NCBI GenBank assembly: GCA_015486685.1 | Contig: WFRC01000274.1 | Coordinates: 1-9,734 of the forward strand | Direction: 5' to 3' | Source of the DNA: Caldifarciminota bacterium | GTDB taxonomy: Bacteria > Hydrothermota > UBA3072 > WFRC01 | DNA length: 9,734 nt | Shown: one piece after another, positions 1 to 6,083 of the stretch | Position numbering within the stretch: position 1 is the stretch's first letter | How the letters are laid out: each line of letters begins with the position of its first letter | Translations under genes and position numbers: made by a program | Notes under the pieces: generated by a model | Databases searched by the model: none | Told to the model about the DNA's origin: nothing | Seen by the model: the letters and a program-made list of their open reading frames with translations, nothing else

Positions 1-13
1 AATAAAAACAAAC

Positions 14-42
14 ATCGTAAATTCACACAAAAAATCGTAAAT
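14..42. repeat. Short direct repeat ATCGTAAAT x2
   Basis: The 9-mer ATCGTAAAT occurs at 14-22 and again at 34-42, start to start 20 bp, or about two helical turns. It lies just upstream of the promoter at 68-96, so it could be a binding site for a regulator. In such AT-rich DNA it may also be chance. Confidence 0.3.
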
Positions 43-67
43 ATTAAAAAATTATGCAAAAAAAATA

Positions 68-96
68 TTGACAAAGGGAAATGCTGCAATTATTTT
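68..96 (+). promoter_or_regulatory. Sigma70-type promoter of the glycosylase gene
   Basis: A perfect -35 box TTGACA (68-73), a 17-nt spacer and a TATTTT -10 box (91-96). The predicted start of transcription falls at or beside the ATG at 102, which opens a 25-codon ORF. This arrangement matches the three repeat-borne promoters later in the window, although the surrounding sequence is not obviously homologous to them. Confidence 0.6.
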
Positions 97-101
97 ATCT
101 T

Positions 102-179
102 ATGCAAGAAAGAACTTTTGATTATCAGTATCTAACAAAACTCAACAAGGTTCAAAAAATCTGTTTTACAAACCATTAA
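102..179 (+). CDS. Putative leaderless upstream ORF, 25 aa
   Basis: The ORF starts with ATG five bases after the -10 box and reads MQERTFDYQ... to a TAA at 177-179. It has no SD sequence and would need leaderless initiation if transcription starts at the predicted point. It ends just before the AAGGAGG (184-190) of the glycosylase gene, 17 nt before that gene's ATG. No family is recognised. Support comes mainly from the same promoter-ATG-short ORF-main gene plan at three other places in the window. It could equally be an untranslated leader that is open by chance. Confidence 0.35.
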   Translation: MQERTFDYQYLTKLNKVQKICFTNH

Positions 180-196
180 AAAAAAGGAGGTAAAAG

Positions 197-1183
197 ATGG
201 ATTTTGAACAAGCATGTAGAAAGATTAAGAGTGCTAAAGATTTTAATGAACTACATAAGCTCATTCACAATTGTCCATTTGAAAAATGTCCAAGGCAAAA
301 ATCCGCTACATTTAATGATTTAAAAAAATGGGGTACCCCCGATAATGTCATTGAAAGTATTCGAAAATCTCCAACAAAATCTATGCAAGACATACTTCTC
401 GGAAGAATTCCTTTTCACTATCCAAGAGTGAAGACAGAGAAGGTAAAAGTATTATTTATAACCCAGGATCCTGCTCACCAATTAAGAGAATGGGCCAAAA
501 ACATTGAGAGTGTTTTTCACGATGGAATTGAATTTGGAAAGTTTCTTGAAAAAAGAGAGAGTGAAAAATGGCGTAAAGGAGAAGTCTTGGACAAGAATAC
601 TGCATTGGCGAAAATTAGAAAGAAATTTTCTGAGGAAATATCCAAAAATATGAAATTAGATTGGCGAGACCTAAGTAATGGAGAAGTATATTGGACTCAT
701 ACCCTCAAATGTGTAGCATATTCTAATGAAAAGTTTGATAAAGATTTCAGGCAGAATGATGTTAAAAAATACGCAAAATGTATATTAGAAAAAGAGTTGG
801 AAATTTTCAAGAATTTAAAAGTCATTTTAACATTTGGTGGCCCTGCATGGAACACTCTTATGGAAATCTTTAAAAATAATGATAGTAAGAATGATAATGG
901 TAAAAAGGCCATTACACATATTATAAGCAAGTATAAGATTGAAACTCCAAAGAGAATAAATGTTTCAGGGAAAGAAATGCCTGTCTTTCCATTTGTTCAT
1001 CCTACAGATGGATATCGGCATGTAGCTTCAGGAAGAGGTAAAGGGATTGAGGAGATGCTTAGAGATAAAAATTATCCTAAGCGACCAGAAATAGACAAGC
1101 GTGTAGATAAAAATAGTGAGAAATACCCACTATATGAAAGTTTAAAGCTTGATTTTTATGATGCAATTAGAGAGTTGATATAA
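197..1183 (+). CDS. Divergent Fe-S uracil-DNA glycosylase superfamily protein
   Basis: A 328-residue protein with the landmarks of the UDG fold. Motif A is VKVLFITQDPAHQ (residues 83-95). The segment VYWTHTLKC (164-172) matches the Y-I-T-N-V-V-K-C strand of family 4 enzymes. LKVILTFGGPAW (207-218) is the central strand, and FVHPT (266-270) supplies the motif B histidine H268. Four cysteines, C26, C31, C172 and C195, sit where family 4/5 enzymes bind a 4Fe-4S cluster; the gap from C31 to motif A is longer than usual. Family members remove uracil or related bases from DNA. Here motif A resembles family 1 GQDPYH but has Ala in place of the Tyr that excludes 5-substituted pyrimidines. His168 replaces the base-recognising Asn. 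Specificity may therefore differ from uracil. The start is set by AAGGAGG at 184-190. Its position at the edge of a defence island suggests a role against phage DNA, perhaps with modified bases (inference). Confidence 0.8.
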   Translation: MDFEQACRKIKSAKDFNELHKLIHNCPFEKCPRQKSATFNDLKKWGTPDNVIESIRKSPTKSMQDILLGRIPFHYPRVKTEKVKVLFITQDPAHQLREWAKNIESVFHDGIEFGKFLEKRESEKWRKGEVLDKNTALAKIRKKFSEEISKNMKLDWRDLSNGEVYWTHTLKCVAYSNEKFDKDFRQNDVKKYAKCILEKELEIFKNLKVILTFGGPAWNTLMEIFKNNDSKNDNGKKAITHIISKYKIETPKRINVSGKEMPVFPFVHPTDGYRHVASGRGKGIEEMLRDKNYPKRPEIDKRVDKNSEKYPLYESLKLDFYDAIRELI

Positions 1184-1203
1184 TAATTAGACTTTCCTCC
1201 TTT

Positions 1204-1232
1204 ACCTTAAGGTGGCGTTTTGCTTAACCACC
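1204..1232. other. Palindrome and hairpin after the glycosylase gene
   Basis: ACCTTAAGGT (1204-1213) is a perfect 10-bp palindrome. GGTGG (1211-1215) can pair with CCACC (1228-1232) to form a stem that overlaps the start of repeat copy A. No T-run follows directly, so it is a weak candidate for a terminator. The other two repeat copies do not preserve the GGTGG/CCACC pairing. Confidence 0.3.
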
Positions 1233-1253
1233 ATTAGAAACATAAAATTTGGC

Positions 1254-1265
1254 AAAATGCGTTTT
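1254..1265. promoter_or_regulatory. Conserved dyad AAAATGCGTTTT, copy A
   Basis: A 12-bp imperfect palindrome (10 of 12 positions symmetric) ending 6 nt before the -35 box. It is identical at 2632-2643 and 7687-7698. It could be an operator or activator site shared by the three promoters; no binding protein can be assigned. Confidence 0.4.
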
Positions 1266-1271
1266 TTGGTC

Positions 1272-1299
1272 TTGACAAAAATAAAAAATTTTTTATTAT
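1272..1299 (+). promoter_or_regulatory. Promoter in repeat copy A
   Basis: Perfect TTGACA (1272-1277), a 16-nt A/T-only spacer and TATTAT (1294-1299). The ATG of a 40-codon ORF begins 6 nt after the -10 box, at the expected transcription start. It would drive the AbiTii-like gene. Confidence 0.7.
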
Positions 1300-1305
1300 A
1301 GAAAT

Positions 1306-1428
1306 ATGAAGGAAAAATCGTTCAATTCAACTAATAATAAACAATTAAACAAAATAATCAGCATAAATTTAGGTAGTCTGGAAAAACAACATTTGCTATT
1401 TTCATTAGCATACCTAAGATTATGTTAA
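1306..1428 (+). CDS. Putative leaderless upstream ORF, 40 aa
   Basis: Reads MKEKSFNSTNNKQ... and ends in ...AYLRLC at a TAA (1426-1428), 12 nt before the AbiTii-like ATG. It has no SD, and its ATG coincides with the predicted start of transcription. An imperfect inverted repeat (1362-1375 with 1411-1424) lies inside its second half. The downstream gene has no SD of its own, so ribosomes finishing this ORF could re-initiate there. The N-terminus loosely resembles that of the equivalent ORF in copy B (MKEKS-FN against MNKKSSFN). No known family. It may be a leader peptide or only an open leader. Confidence 0.4.
   Translation: MKEKSFNSTNNKQLNKIISINLGSLEKQHLLFSLAYLRLC
1362..1424. other. Imperfect inverted repeat before the AbiTii gene
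   Basis: The left arm CATAAATTTAGGTA (1362-1375) matches the reverse complement of TACCTAAGATTATG (1411-1424) at 12 of 14 positions, with a 35-nt loop. In RNA it could form a stem ending 16 nt before the AbiTii ATG. No T-run follows, so a role in translation or protein binding is likelier than termination. Confidence 0.4.
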
Positions 1429-1440
1429 AGCAATTATACA

Positions 1441-2460
1441 ATGACTAAGTCAATACCACCCTCAAGACAAGCGCTTCGTGAAGCTTTGGCTTTGTCAGAA
1501 GACATCTTGAAAAACATTGAGCTAATCGAAATGCCATTGGCTAATATATCGCTAAAAGCATCAAGACTTGCGCGACTATTGAACGATTTTGATAGTCAAA
1601 AAATCATGGAATATGAGGCAAGTGGTTATCCTTCAACGCCGGACGGAGTTCATCCAGATGTTTACCGCCTTGCGGTAGCTGCAGGTCGAGAATATCAGCA
1701 AAAGAATGAGAAGACGGGAGAAATTCAGAATTACATATATACAACCTCGATTGAAGAGCTTGAGCAAGAAGTCAAATCTACTGATGCTGCACTAGCTGCT
1801 GCCCGCGATCCCGATGTATCTATTTCCTCGGCAAATCCTTACCAGAGGGTGTGGAATCCGGCAGGTAATAAGTTTGAGCGTAACACTATTCGTAGCAGTG
1901 CAGCCCGCGCCCAGCGACACCTATCCGCCCGTCGCTCATTCATCTATTCATATGTGTTAAGGCGATATCACGAACTTCGATTCTCAGGTATCGCAGATGA
2001 TATTTTTTCCAGAATTCGTGAGAAAGTAGATTCTGTAATTGGTGAGAGAGTTCCAGATGCAGTGCAGAAGCTGGCCGCGGTATATGAGAATCTACAATCA
2101 GAGAATCCAGAAGACTGGGCTAATGCAGTACATAGCTGCCGACGCATCCTTCAGGAATTGGCTAATGTCTTATACCCAGCTCGTGCGGATATAGAGAAAA
2201 AGGTTAATAGGAAGAAACGAACAATAAAGCTTGGTGCCGATAATTATATCAACCGACTGATTGCATTCTTAGAAGAAAAAGCTGACTCAGAGCGATTCAA
2301 GGAAATCGTAGGTAGTCACCTCAGATATATGGGAGACAGACTGGATAGCATTTTTCGAGCGGACCAAAAGGGCTCCCATGCTATTGTAACAAAAGACGAG
2401 GCAGATCGTTACGTCGTATACACATATTTAGTTGTAGGAGACATTTTGATGTTACAATGA
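1441..2460 (+). CDS. AbiTii-like abortive infection protein
   Basis: A 339-residue soluble protein. The N-terminal part, around residues 14-60 (LALSEDILKNIEL... LKASRLARLLND), matches the AbiTii domain, which occurs in phage-resistance proteins. The middle (105-215) is helical and rich in charge. The C-terminal part holds SCRRILQELANVLYP (232-246) and a helical end with GSH (311-313), DEADRY (319-324) and VVGDIL (331-336), seen in related abortive-infection proteins; it may be HEPN-like, but I cannot confirm catalytic residues. The expected role is growth arrest or death of infected cells (family inference). The start is the first ATG of the frame after the upstream ORF and no SD precedes it. 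The gene uses more GCC, CGC and CGT codons than the AT-rich AIPR gene next to it, which suggests separate acquisition. It is bounded by repeat copies A and B. Confidence 0.7.
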   Translation: MTKSIPPSRQALREALALSEDILKNIELIEMPLANISLKASRLARLLNDFDSQKIMEYEASGYPSTPDGVHPDVYRLAVAAGREYQQKNEKTGEIQNYIYTTSIEELEQEVKSTDAALAAARDPDVSISSANPYQRVWNPAGNKFERNTIRSSAARAQRHLSARRSFIYSYVLRRYHELRFSGIADDIFSRIREKVDSVIGERVPDAVQKLAAVYENLQSENPEDWANAVHSCRRILQELANVLYPARADIEKKVNRKKRTIKLGADNYINRLIAFLEEKADSERFKEIVGSHLRYMGDRLDSIFRADQKGSHAIVTKDEADRYVVYTYLVVGDILMLQ

Positions 2461-2586
2461 GCCTTGCTCTAATAGACATTGGGGTTAGCCATAAACTATT
2501 AAGTTTTCAGTCTTGCATCTTTTTAAATCCACCGCTTTTAAATTTTTTCCCCCACACCTCGCGTTTTTTCCTGAAGCATACTAACC
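2461..2586. other. Non-coding spacer after the AbiTii gene
   Basis: No credible ORF. TAATAG (2470-2475) can pair with CTATTA (2496-2501), and further on there are T-rich and C-rich runs. A weak terminator is possible, but none is clear. Repeat copy B follows directly. Confidence 0.4.
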
Positions 2587-2631
2587 CAGCTTGCATTTGT
2601 TTTAAACACCATTAGCAACATAAAATTAGGC

Positions 2632-2643
2632 AAAATGCGTTTT
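2632..2643. promoter_or_regulatory. Conserved dyad AAAATGCGTTTT, copy B
   Basis: Same imperfect palindrome as at 1254-1265, ending 5 nt before the -35 box. Candidate operator. Confidence 0.4.
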
Positions 2644-2648
2644 TCGGC

Positions 2649-2676
2649 TTGACAAAAATAAAAATATTTTTATTAT
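2649..2676 (+). promoter_or_regulatory. Promoter in repeat copy B
   Basis: TTGACA (2649-2654), a 16-nt spacer and TATTAT (2671-2676). An ATG begins 6 nt after the -10 box, as in copies A and C. It would drive the chain of 43-codon ORF, 61-codon ORF and AIPR gene, and perhaps the methylase operon beyond. Confidence 0.7.
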
Positions 2677-2682
2677 AGAAAT

Positions 2683-2814
2683 ATGAATAAAAAATCAAGT
2701 TTTAATCTTTCAGGAGATTGGGTTCAAAAACAGCAGGGATTTACACCTATATCATCACAAAAAATCTTAGTTAGCCCAATTAAAACAATAAACCTTAAAA
2801 AGGAGGAAAAATGA
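2683..2814 (+). CDS. Putative leaderless upstream ORF, 43 aa
   Basis: Reads MNKKSSFNLSGDWVQKQQ... and ends ...NLKKEEK. Its TGA (2812-2814) overlaps the next ATG (2811) in an ATGA, the classic layout of translational coupling. The SD of the next gene (AAGGAGG, 2800-2806) lies inside its last codons. No SD precedes its own ATG, which sits at the predicted transcription start. The family is unknown. Of the four short upstream ORFs this one has the best support, because of its length and the 4-nt overlap. Confidence 0.5.
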   Translation: MNKKSSFNLSGDWVQKQQGFTPISSQKILVSPIKTINLKKEEK

Positions 2815-2996
2815 CCCAAAAAAGAAAAAATAATAGTCATATAGAACGTTTCGTATATCTTTTAAATTTAAGGGTATCTCCAAACAGTTTGGATATAAAA
2901 GAGTTATCGGACATTGCTGGGCGAAAATATATTAATGATGTTTGTGATACGTCATGCGTTTTTATTAGGAGAAATACCTATGAGTTTCTACGATAG
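2811..2996 (+). CDS. Small hypothetical protein, 61 aa
   Basis: The start is supported by AAGGAGG (2800-2806), four bases before the ATG. The protein is basic at its N-terminus (MTQKRKNN) with a helical middle (HIERFVYLLNLRV), and has no membrane segment or known motif. Its 3' end overlaps the AIPR gene by 17 nt, and the AIPR SD lies within it, so the two are probably co-translated. It could be a regulator or antitoxin-like partner of AIPR, or simply a coupling leader. I do not recognise the family. Confidence 0.55.
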   Translation: MTQKRKNNSHIERFVYLLNLRVSPNSLDIKELSDIAGRKYINDVCDTSCVFIRRNTYEFLR

Positions 2997-4794
2997 AATA
3001 AAAGAACAAGTATCGGAATTACGAAAGAAATACGAATATCAAAACGATGGAACGGCGTTTGGCCATTTTATCATAGGAGAGTGCTTCAATAAGATCGTAG
3101 ATTTCGAATACAACGGGATTGATTTTAATGATTTTATAAAAGACCACATTGTAGATATGGCTAACGATTTAGGTAATGATGCAATATTTGTTAATCAGAA
3201 GAGTAAAGAAATCATTGTCTTTCAGTTTAAATTTTCAAAAAGCCAGTTATTAAACACAGATGAAATAAAAAAGAATAAACGGTTTATAGATTGGATATTG
3301 GGAATCAGTAGTGAAACTCTTACTCCGAATCCTAAACTCAAAAAGATAATTGATGAAGAAGTATCCTCAATACTAACAGATGAGAATATAAAGACTAACA
3401 ATTATTCAATAGCATTCTACTATATCGATAACAACTTTGAGGGGACAATAAAAACCGACATAAATGCCCTTTATAATAATTATCATGATAAGAACATAGA
3501 TTTTCAGATAAAGTTTTATGATTATAGGGAGTTAGAAGAACTCTATGATGATGTATTAATTCCAAAGAATGATGTAACTCTTAAAATAGTAAAGGATGAA
3601 TTTTTTATTAAACATAGCAGGTACCATGGTGAGACGGAAACAGATATGGAAACTATAGTAACAACTATACTTGCGAATTCACTAAAACCCATTATTGAAG
3701 AAAAAAAAGAATTACTGCTGGCTTTAAACGTTCGTTATTACAAAGGTGAGAATGAGATTAATTCGAAGATAAAAAGTGAATACTCAAAGGGAGATAAATC
3801 AAATTTCTGGATTTTAAATAACGGCATTAATGCCGTATGTGAAGATTTTGAAATTCTAGAGGAAGATCGAATAAGAATTAAGAATTTTCAAATTGTTAAT
3901 GGCGGACAAACTGCAAAAACACTTACAAGAATTGTAAATGATTTACCTGATGACGTGCAGATTTTAATGCGATTGACAAAAATTAAAGACAAGGGGAAAA
4001 TCTCGAAAATCTCAATGGATGTGGCTGTAGCAAGCAATAGTCAGAATGCTATTAGTGCAAGGGATTTACATTCAGGTGACAGAATTCAAAACAAAATCTT
4101 TGAATACCTTGATAAAGTTAGAATATTCTATGATAAAAAAGATGGGGAATGGGCTACTGTAGATAAAAAGAAGTATAAAAATCCACTTGGTCGTACTCCA
4201 AGGCATCTGAAAATAAAAAATACTGATCTTGGTATTGCTTATCTATCATTTTACTTGCAGATGCCAATTTCCACAGTAGGTCGTAATAAACTAGTATTTT
4301 CTGAATTGTATTATGACAAGATCTTTAGTAGTCTGGGGAATGAAGATGATCAGTTTTACAAATTGATGTTGGCATATCGAATATCAGAAAAAGTAAACGA
4401 AATAAAGACCGACAAATACCAGAACTATGAAATACTGCAGAATAATAACATAAATGACGTGTTGGTTTCTCTTTCCGGAATATTTTTCTTTAAGAATGAA
4501 CTACATAAGATTGATAAAATAGATGATCTGGTAGAAAAATTATATGATTGTAAAGGACAAAACTACATAAAAAGTAATGATAAATACGCATTAAATATGA
4601 GCCAGAATTTTGATGATTTCATCGTAAAGGAAATTAAATTGTTACAAGATATCCTTGATCTTAAAAAAGAAGTTAAAAAAGAATATGAACACAAAGATTG
4701 GCTACCAAATGATACAAATAAATGGTTGAAAAAGGACGGAACCTATAAAGAGATATTTGAAAAAATGATAAAAAAACTGAAACAAAACGCATAA
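2980..4794 (+). CDS. AIPR family phage-resistance protein with Mrr-like nuclease core
   Basis: A 604-residue protein counted from the ATG at 2980, chosen because AGGAGA (2967-2972) precedes it. A TTG 22 codons upstream lacks an SD. The N-terminus carries a probable PD-(D/E)xK core of the Mrr type: E34 (IIGECFN), D67 (GNDAIFV) and Q82-x-K84 (IIVFQFK). The central AIPR domain is clear from FWILNNGINAVC (276-287), FQIVNGGQTA (303-312) and ASNSQNAISARDLHS (351-365). The C-terminus is lysine-rich and helical. AIPR proteins take part in abortive infection or accompany restriction-modification loci; the expected activity is nuclease-dependent attack on phage or cell DNA (family inference). The gene is very AT-rich with many ATA and AGA codons. 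It is followed at 133 bp by the methylase gene, so it may belong to the same defence unit. Confidence 0.85.
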   Translation: MSFYDRIKEQVSELRKKYEYQNDGTAFGHFIIGECFNKIVDFEYNGIDFNDFIKDHIVDMANDLGNDAIFVNQKSKEIIVFQFKFSKSQLLNTDEIKKNKRFIDWILGISSETLTPNPKLKKIIDEEVSSILTDENIKTNNYSIAFYYIDNNFEGTIKTDINALYNNYHDKNIDFQIKFYDYRELEELYDDVLIPKNDVTLKIVKDEFFIKHSRYHGETETDMETIVTTILANSLKPIIEEKKELLLALNVRYYKGENEINSKIKSEYSKGDKSNFWILNNGINAVCEDFEILEEDRIRIKNFQIVNGGQTAKTLTRIVNDLPDDVQILMRLTKIKDKGKISKISMDVAVASNSQNAISARDLHSGDRIQNKIFEYLDKVRIFYDKKDGEWATVDKKKYKNPLGRTPRHLKIKNTDLGIAYLSFYLQMPISTVGRNKLVFSELYYDKIFSSLGNEDDQFYKLMLAYRISEKVNEIKTDKYQNYEILQNNNINDVLVSLSGIFFFKNELHKIDKIDDLVEKLYDCKGQNYIKSNDKYALNMSQNFDDFIVKEIKLLQDILDLKKEVKKEYEHKDWLPNDTNKWLKKDGTYKEIFEKMIKKLKQNA

Positions 4795-4872
4795 CTCAAA
4801 ATGATATACAAAAATTTCCAGCAACGAATCCGAATTTTTAGAGGGGAATTTTCCACTCCATTCCGAAAACGA

Positions 4873-4901
4873 TTTATTTATAAGGGAAAAACACATATAA
4901 T
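4873..4901 (+). promoter_or_regulatory. Possible promoter before the methylase gene
   Basis: A perfect TATAAT (4896-4901) lies 17 nt after a poor -35 (TTTATT, 4873-4878). Transcription from here would give a leader of about 20 nt before the methylase ATG at 4928. It differs from the repeat-borne promoters and could allow methylase expression separately from AIPR. Confidence 0.35.
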
Positions 4902-4927
4902 ACAAATACTTAATGGAATAATAAATT

Positions 4928-6082
4928 ATGGCAAATAAAAATCTTACAAATGCAAAAAGGGTAAAAAACGACGAGTTTTACACGCAGTATAGCGATATTC
5001 AGACAGAAGTAGAAAAATATGTGGAATATAACCCTGATGTGTTTCGTGGCAAGATTGTTTATTGCAACTGTGACGATCCATTTGAAAGCAATTTCTTTAA
5101 ATATTTCGCCAATAAGTTTAAGAGATATGGTATAAAAAAGCTGATAACCACCAGTTATGCCGGTTCGCCGATTGCTGAAACGCAGTTGCAGTTATTTGGG
5201 AATGAAGATTCTAACAAGAAGAAAGAACTACCAAGACGCAAAAACAAAAAAGCCTACAAAATTGAAATTAACGATGTATCCGATTTAACGAAAGACGGCA
5301 TAACAAACCTTAATGATGTGAAATGGCTGTTAGAGCACGACAAGAATGCGTCTTCGCTCTTACATGGTGACGACAATTACACTACGGGTGATTTTCGTAG
5401 CAAAGAGTGCGTTGAGCTGCTTAAACAGGCTGATATCGTGGTAACCAATCCGCCGTTCAGCTTATTCCGCGAATATATAAAACAACTTGTTGACTACGGT
5501 AAAAAGTTTCTGATAATCGGCAATATGAATGCGATTACCTACAAAGAAGTATTTCCGCTCCTTAAAGAAAATAAAATCTGGTTAGGCAATAACTACAAAG
5601 TTAATGCCGGCGCGATGTTTTTTGAAATTCCGGAAGATATTGCCAATTTAAAGCAAATCCGTAAAATAAAGACAAACGAAAGTGGAAAGAAAGTTTATAT
5701 TACTAGGGTGCAGGGTGTCCGCTGGTTTACCAATCTTGACCACGGCCGCCGTCATCAACCACTACAGCTTATGACCATGGCAGATAATGAAAGATTTAAC
5801 AAACAAATACAAAAAAATGACAATAGTTACAAAAAGTATGATAACTATGACGCGATTGAGGTACCATATATAAACGCCATTCCGAATGATTATAAGGGTA
5901 CAATGGGAGTACCTGTAAGCATTTTTGATAAATATAATCCGAAGCAGTTTAAAATCATTGGAATGGCAGAAGATAATGGAAGAGGTTTTTCCGGTGGAAT
6001 TTGGGATGGAAAAAATCCGCATTGTATTGTAAATGGGAAAATTATGTTTAAGCGAATATTTATCAAACATAAGGAGAAATAA
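4928..6082 (+). CDS. M.EcoRI-family adenine-specific DNA methyltransferase
   Basis: A 384-residue protein of the EcoRI methylase family. Landmarks are DEFYTQYSDIQTEV (15-28), CDDPFESNFFKYF (48-60), the catalytic motif IV NPPF (174-177), KKFLIIGNMNAI (192-203) and the C-terminal block IPNDYKGTMGVPVSIFDKYNPKQFKIIG (318-345). The family transfers a methyl group from S-adenosylmethionine to N6 of adenine in a short palindrome, GAATTC for M.EcoRI itself. The target here cannot be read from sequence. All expected motifs are present and length is normal, so it should be active. The SD is weak. No EcoRI-type endonuclease is visible; the partner gene starts 1 bp after the stop codon and encodes a DUF262-HNH protein. 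The likely role is self-marking of host DNA, or making the mark that the partner reads. Confidence 0.88.
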   Translation: MANKNLTNAKRVKNDEFYTQYSDIQTEVEKYVEYNPDVFRGKIVYCNCDDPFESNFFKYFANKFKRYGIKKLITTSYAGSPIAETQLQLFGNEDSNKKKELPRRKNKKAYKIEINDVSDLTKDGITNLNDVKWLLEHDKNASSLLHGDDNYTTGDFRSKECVELLKQADIVVTNPPFSLFREYIKQLVDYGKKFLIIGNMNAITYKEVFPLLKENKIWLGNNYKVNAGAMFFEIPEDIANLKQIRKIKTNESGKKVYITRVQGVRWFTNLDHGRRHQPLQLMTMADNERFNKQIQKNDNSYKKYDNYDAIEVPYINAIPNDYKGTMGVPVSIFDKYNPKQFKIIGMAEDNGRGFSGGIWDGKNPHCIVNGKIMFKRIFIKHKEK

Positions 6083-6083
6083 T

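Larger units (their letters stand above)
1209..1310 (+). repeat. Promoter repeat, copy A
   Basis: First of three related intergenic elements of about 100 bp (others at 2587-2687 and 7642-7740). Shared parts are, in order, a degenerate ...GCATTTG..TTAAACACC-like left end, ACATAAAATT, GGCAAAATGCGTTTTT, TTGACAAAAATA, and TATTAT with an ATG close behind. Copy A has one extra base between the dyad and the -35 box and is the most divergent at its left end. It lies upstream of the AbiTii-like gene. Confidence 0.85.
2587..2687 (+). repeat. Promoter repeat, copy B
   Basis: Second copy of the promoter-bearing repeat. It shares a 32-base identical block with copy C, covering the dyad and -35 region (2629-2660 here). 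It matches copy A closely from ACACCATTAG to the final GAAATATGAA. It is the left boundary of the AIPR-methylase-nuclease block, with copy C as the right boundary. Confidence 0.88.

Noticed and set aside
697..930. Minus-strand ORF inside the glycosylase gene, and similar minus-strand ORFs at 4702-4905, 5762-6109, 5890-6093 and 8429-8626
   Set aside because: They lie opposite well-supported genes with clear motifs, have low-complexity hydrophobic composition typical of the reverse of AT-rich coding DNA, and lack upstream signals.
2914..2979. TTG extension of the AIPR protein by 22 residues
   Set aside because: No SD precedes the TTG, it would overlap the 61-codon ORF much further, and the ATG at 2980 has AGGAGA at proper spacing and begins a typical AIPR N-terminus.
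405..4087. GAATTC sites at 405, 2012, 3675 and 4082
   Set aside because: They might have told whether the methylase targets GAATTC, but four sites in this length show neither avoidance nor enrichment, so they say nothing about specificity.
4845..4864. GGAAT/ATTCC stem between AIPR and the methylase as a terminator
   Set aside because: Only five base pairs with no T-run after it; not enough to claim termination, so co-transcription of AIPR and the methylase remains possible.
6033..6083. Upstream ATG start for the DUF262-HNH protein
   Set aside because: It would overlap the methylase gene by 50 nt without an SD; the ATG at 6084 has AAGGAG and gives the usual DUF262 N-terminus.
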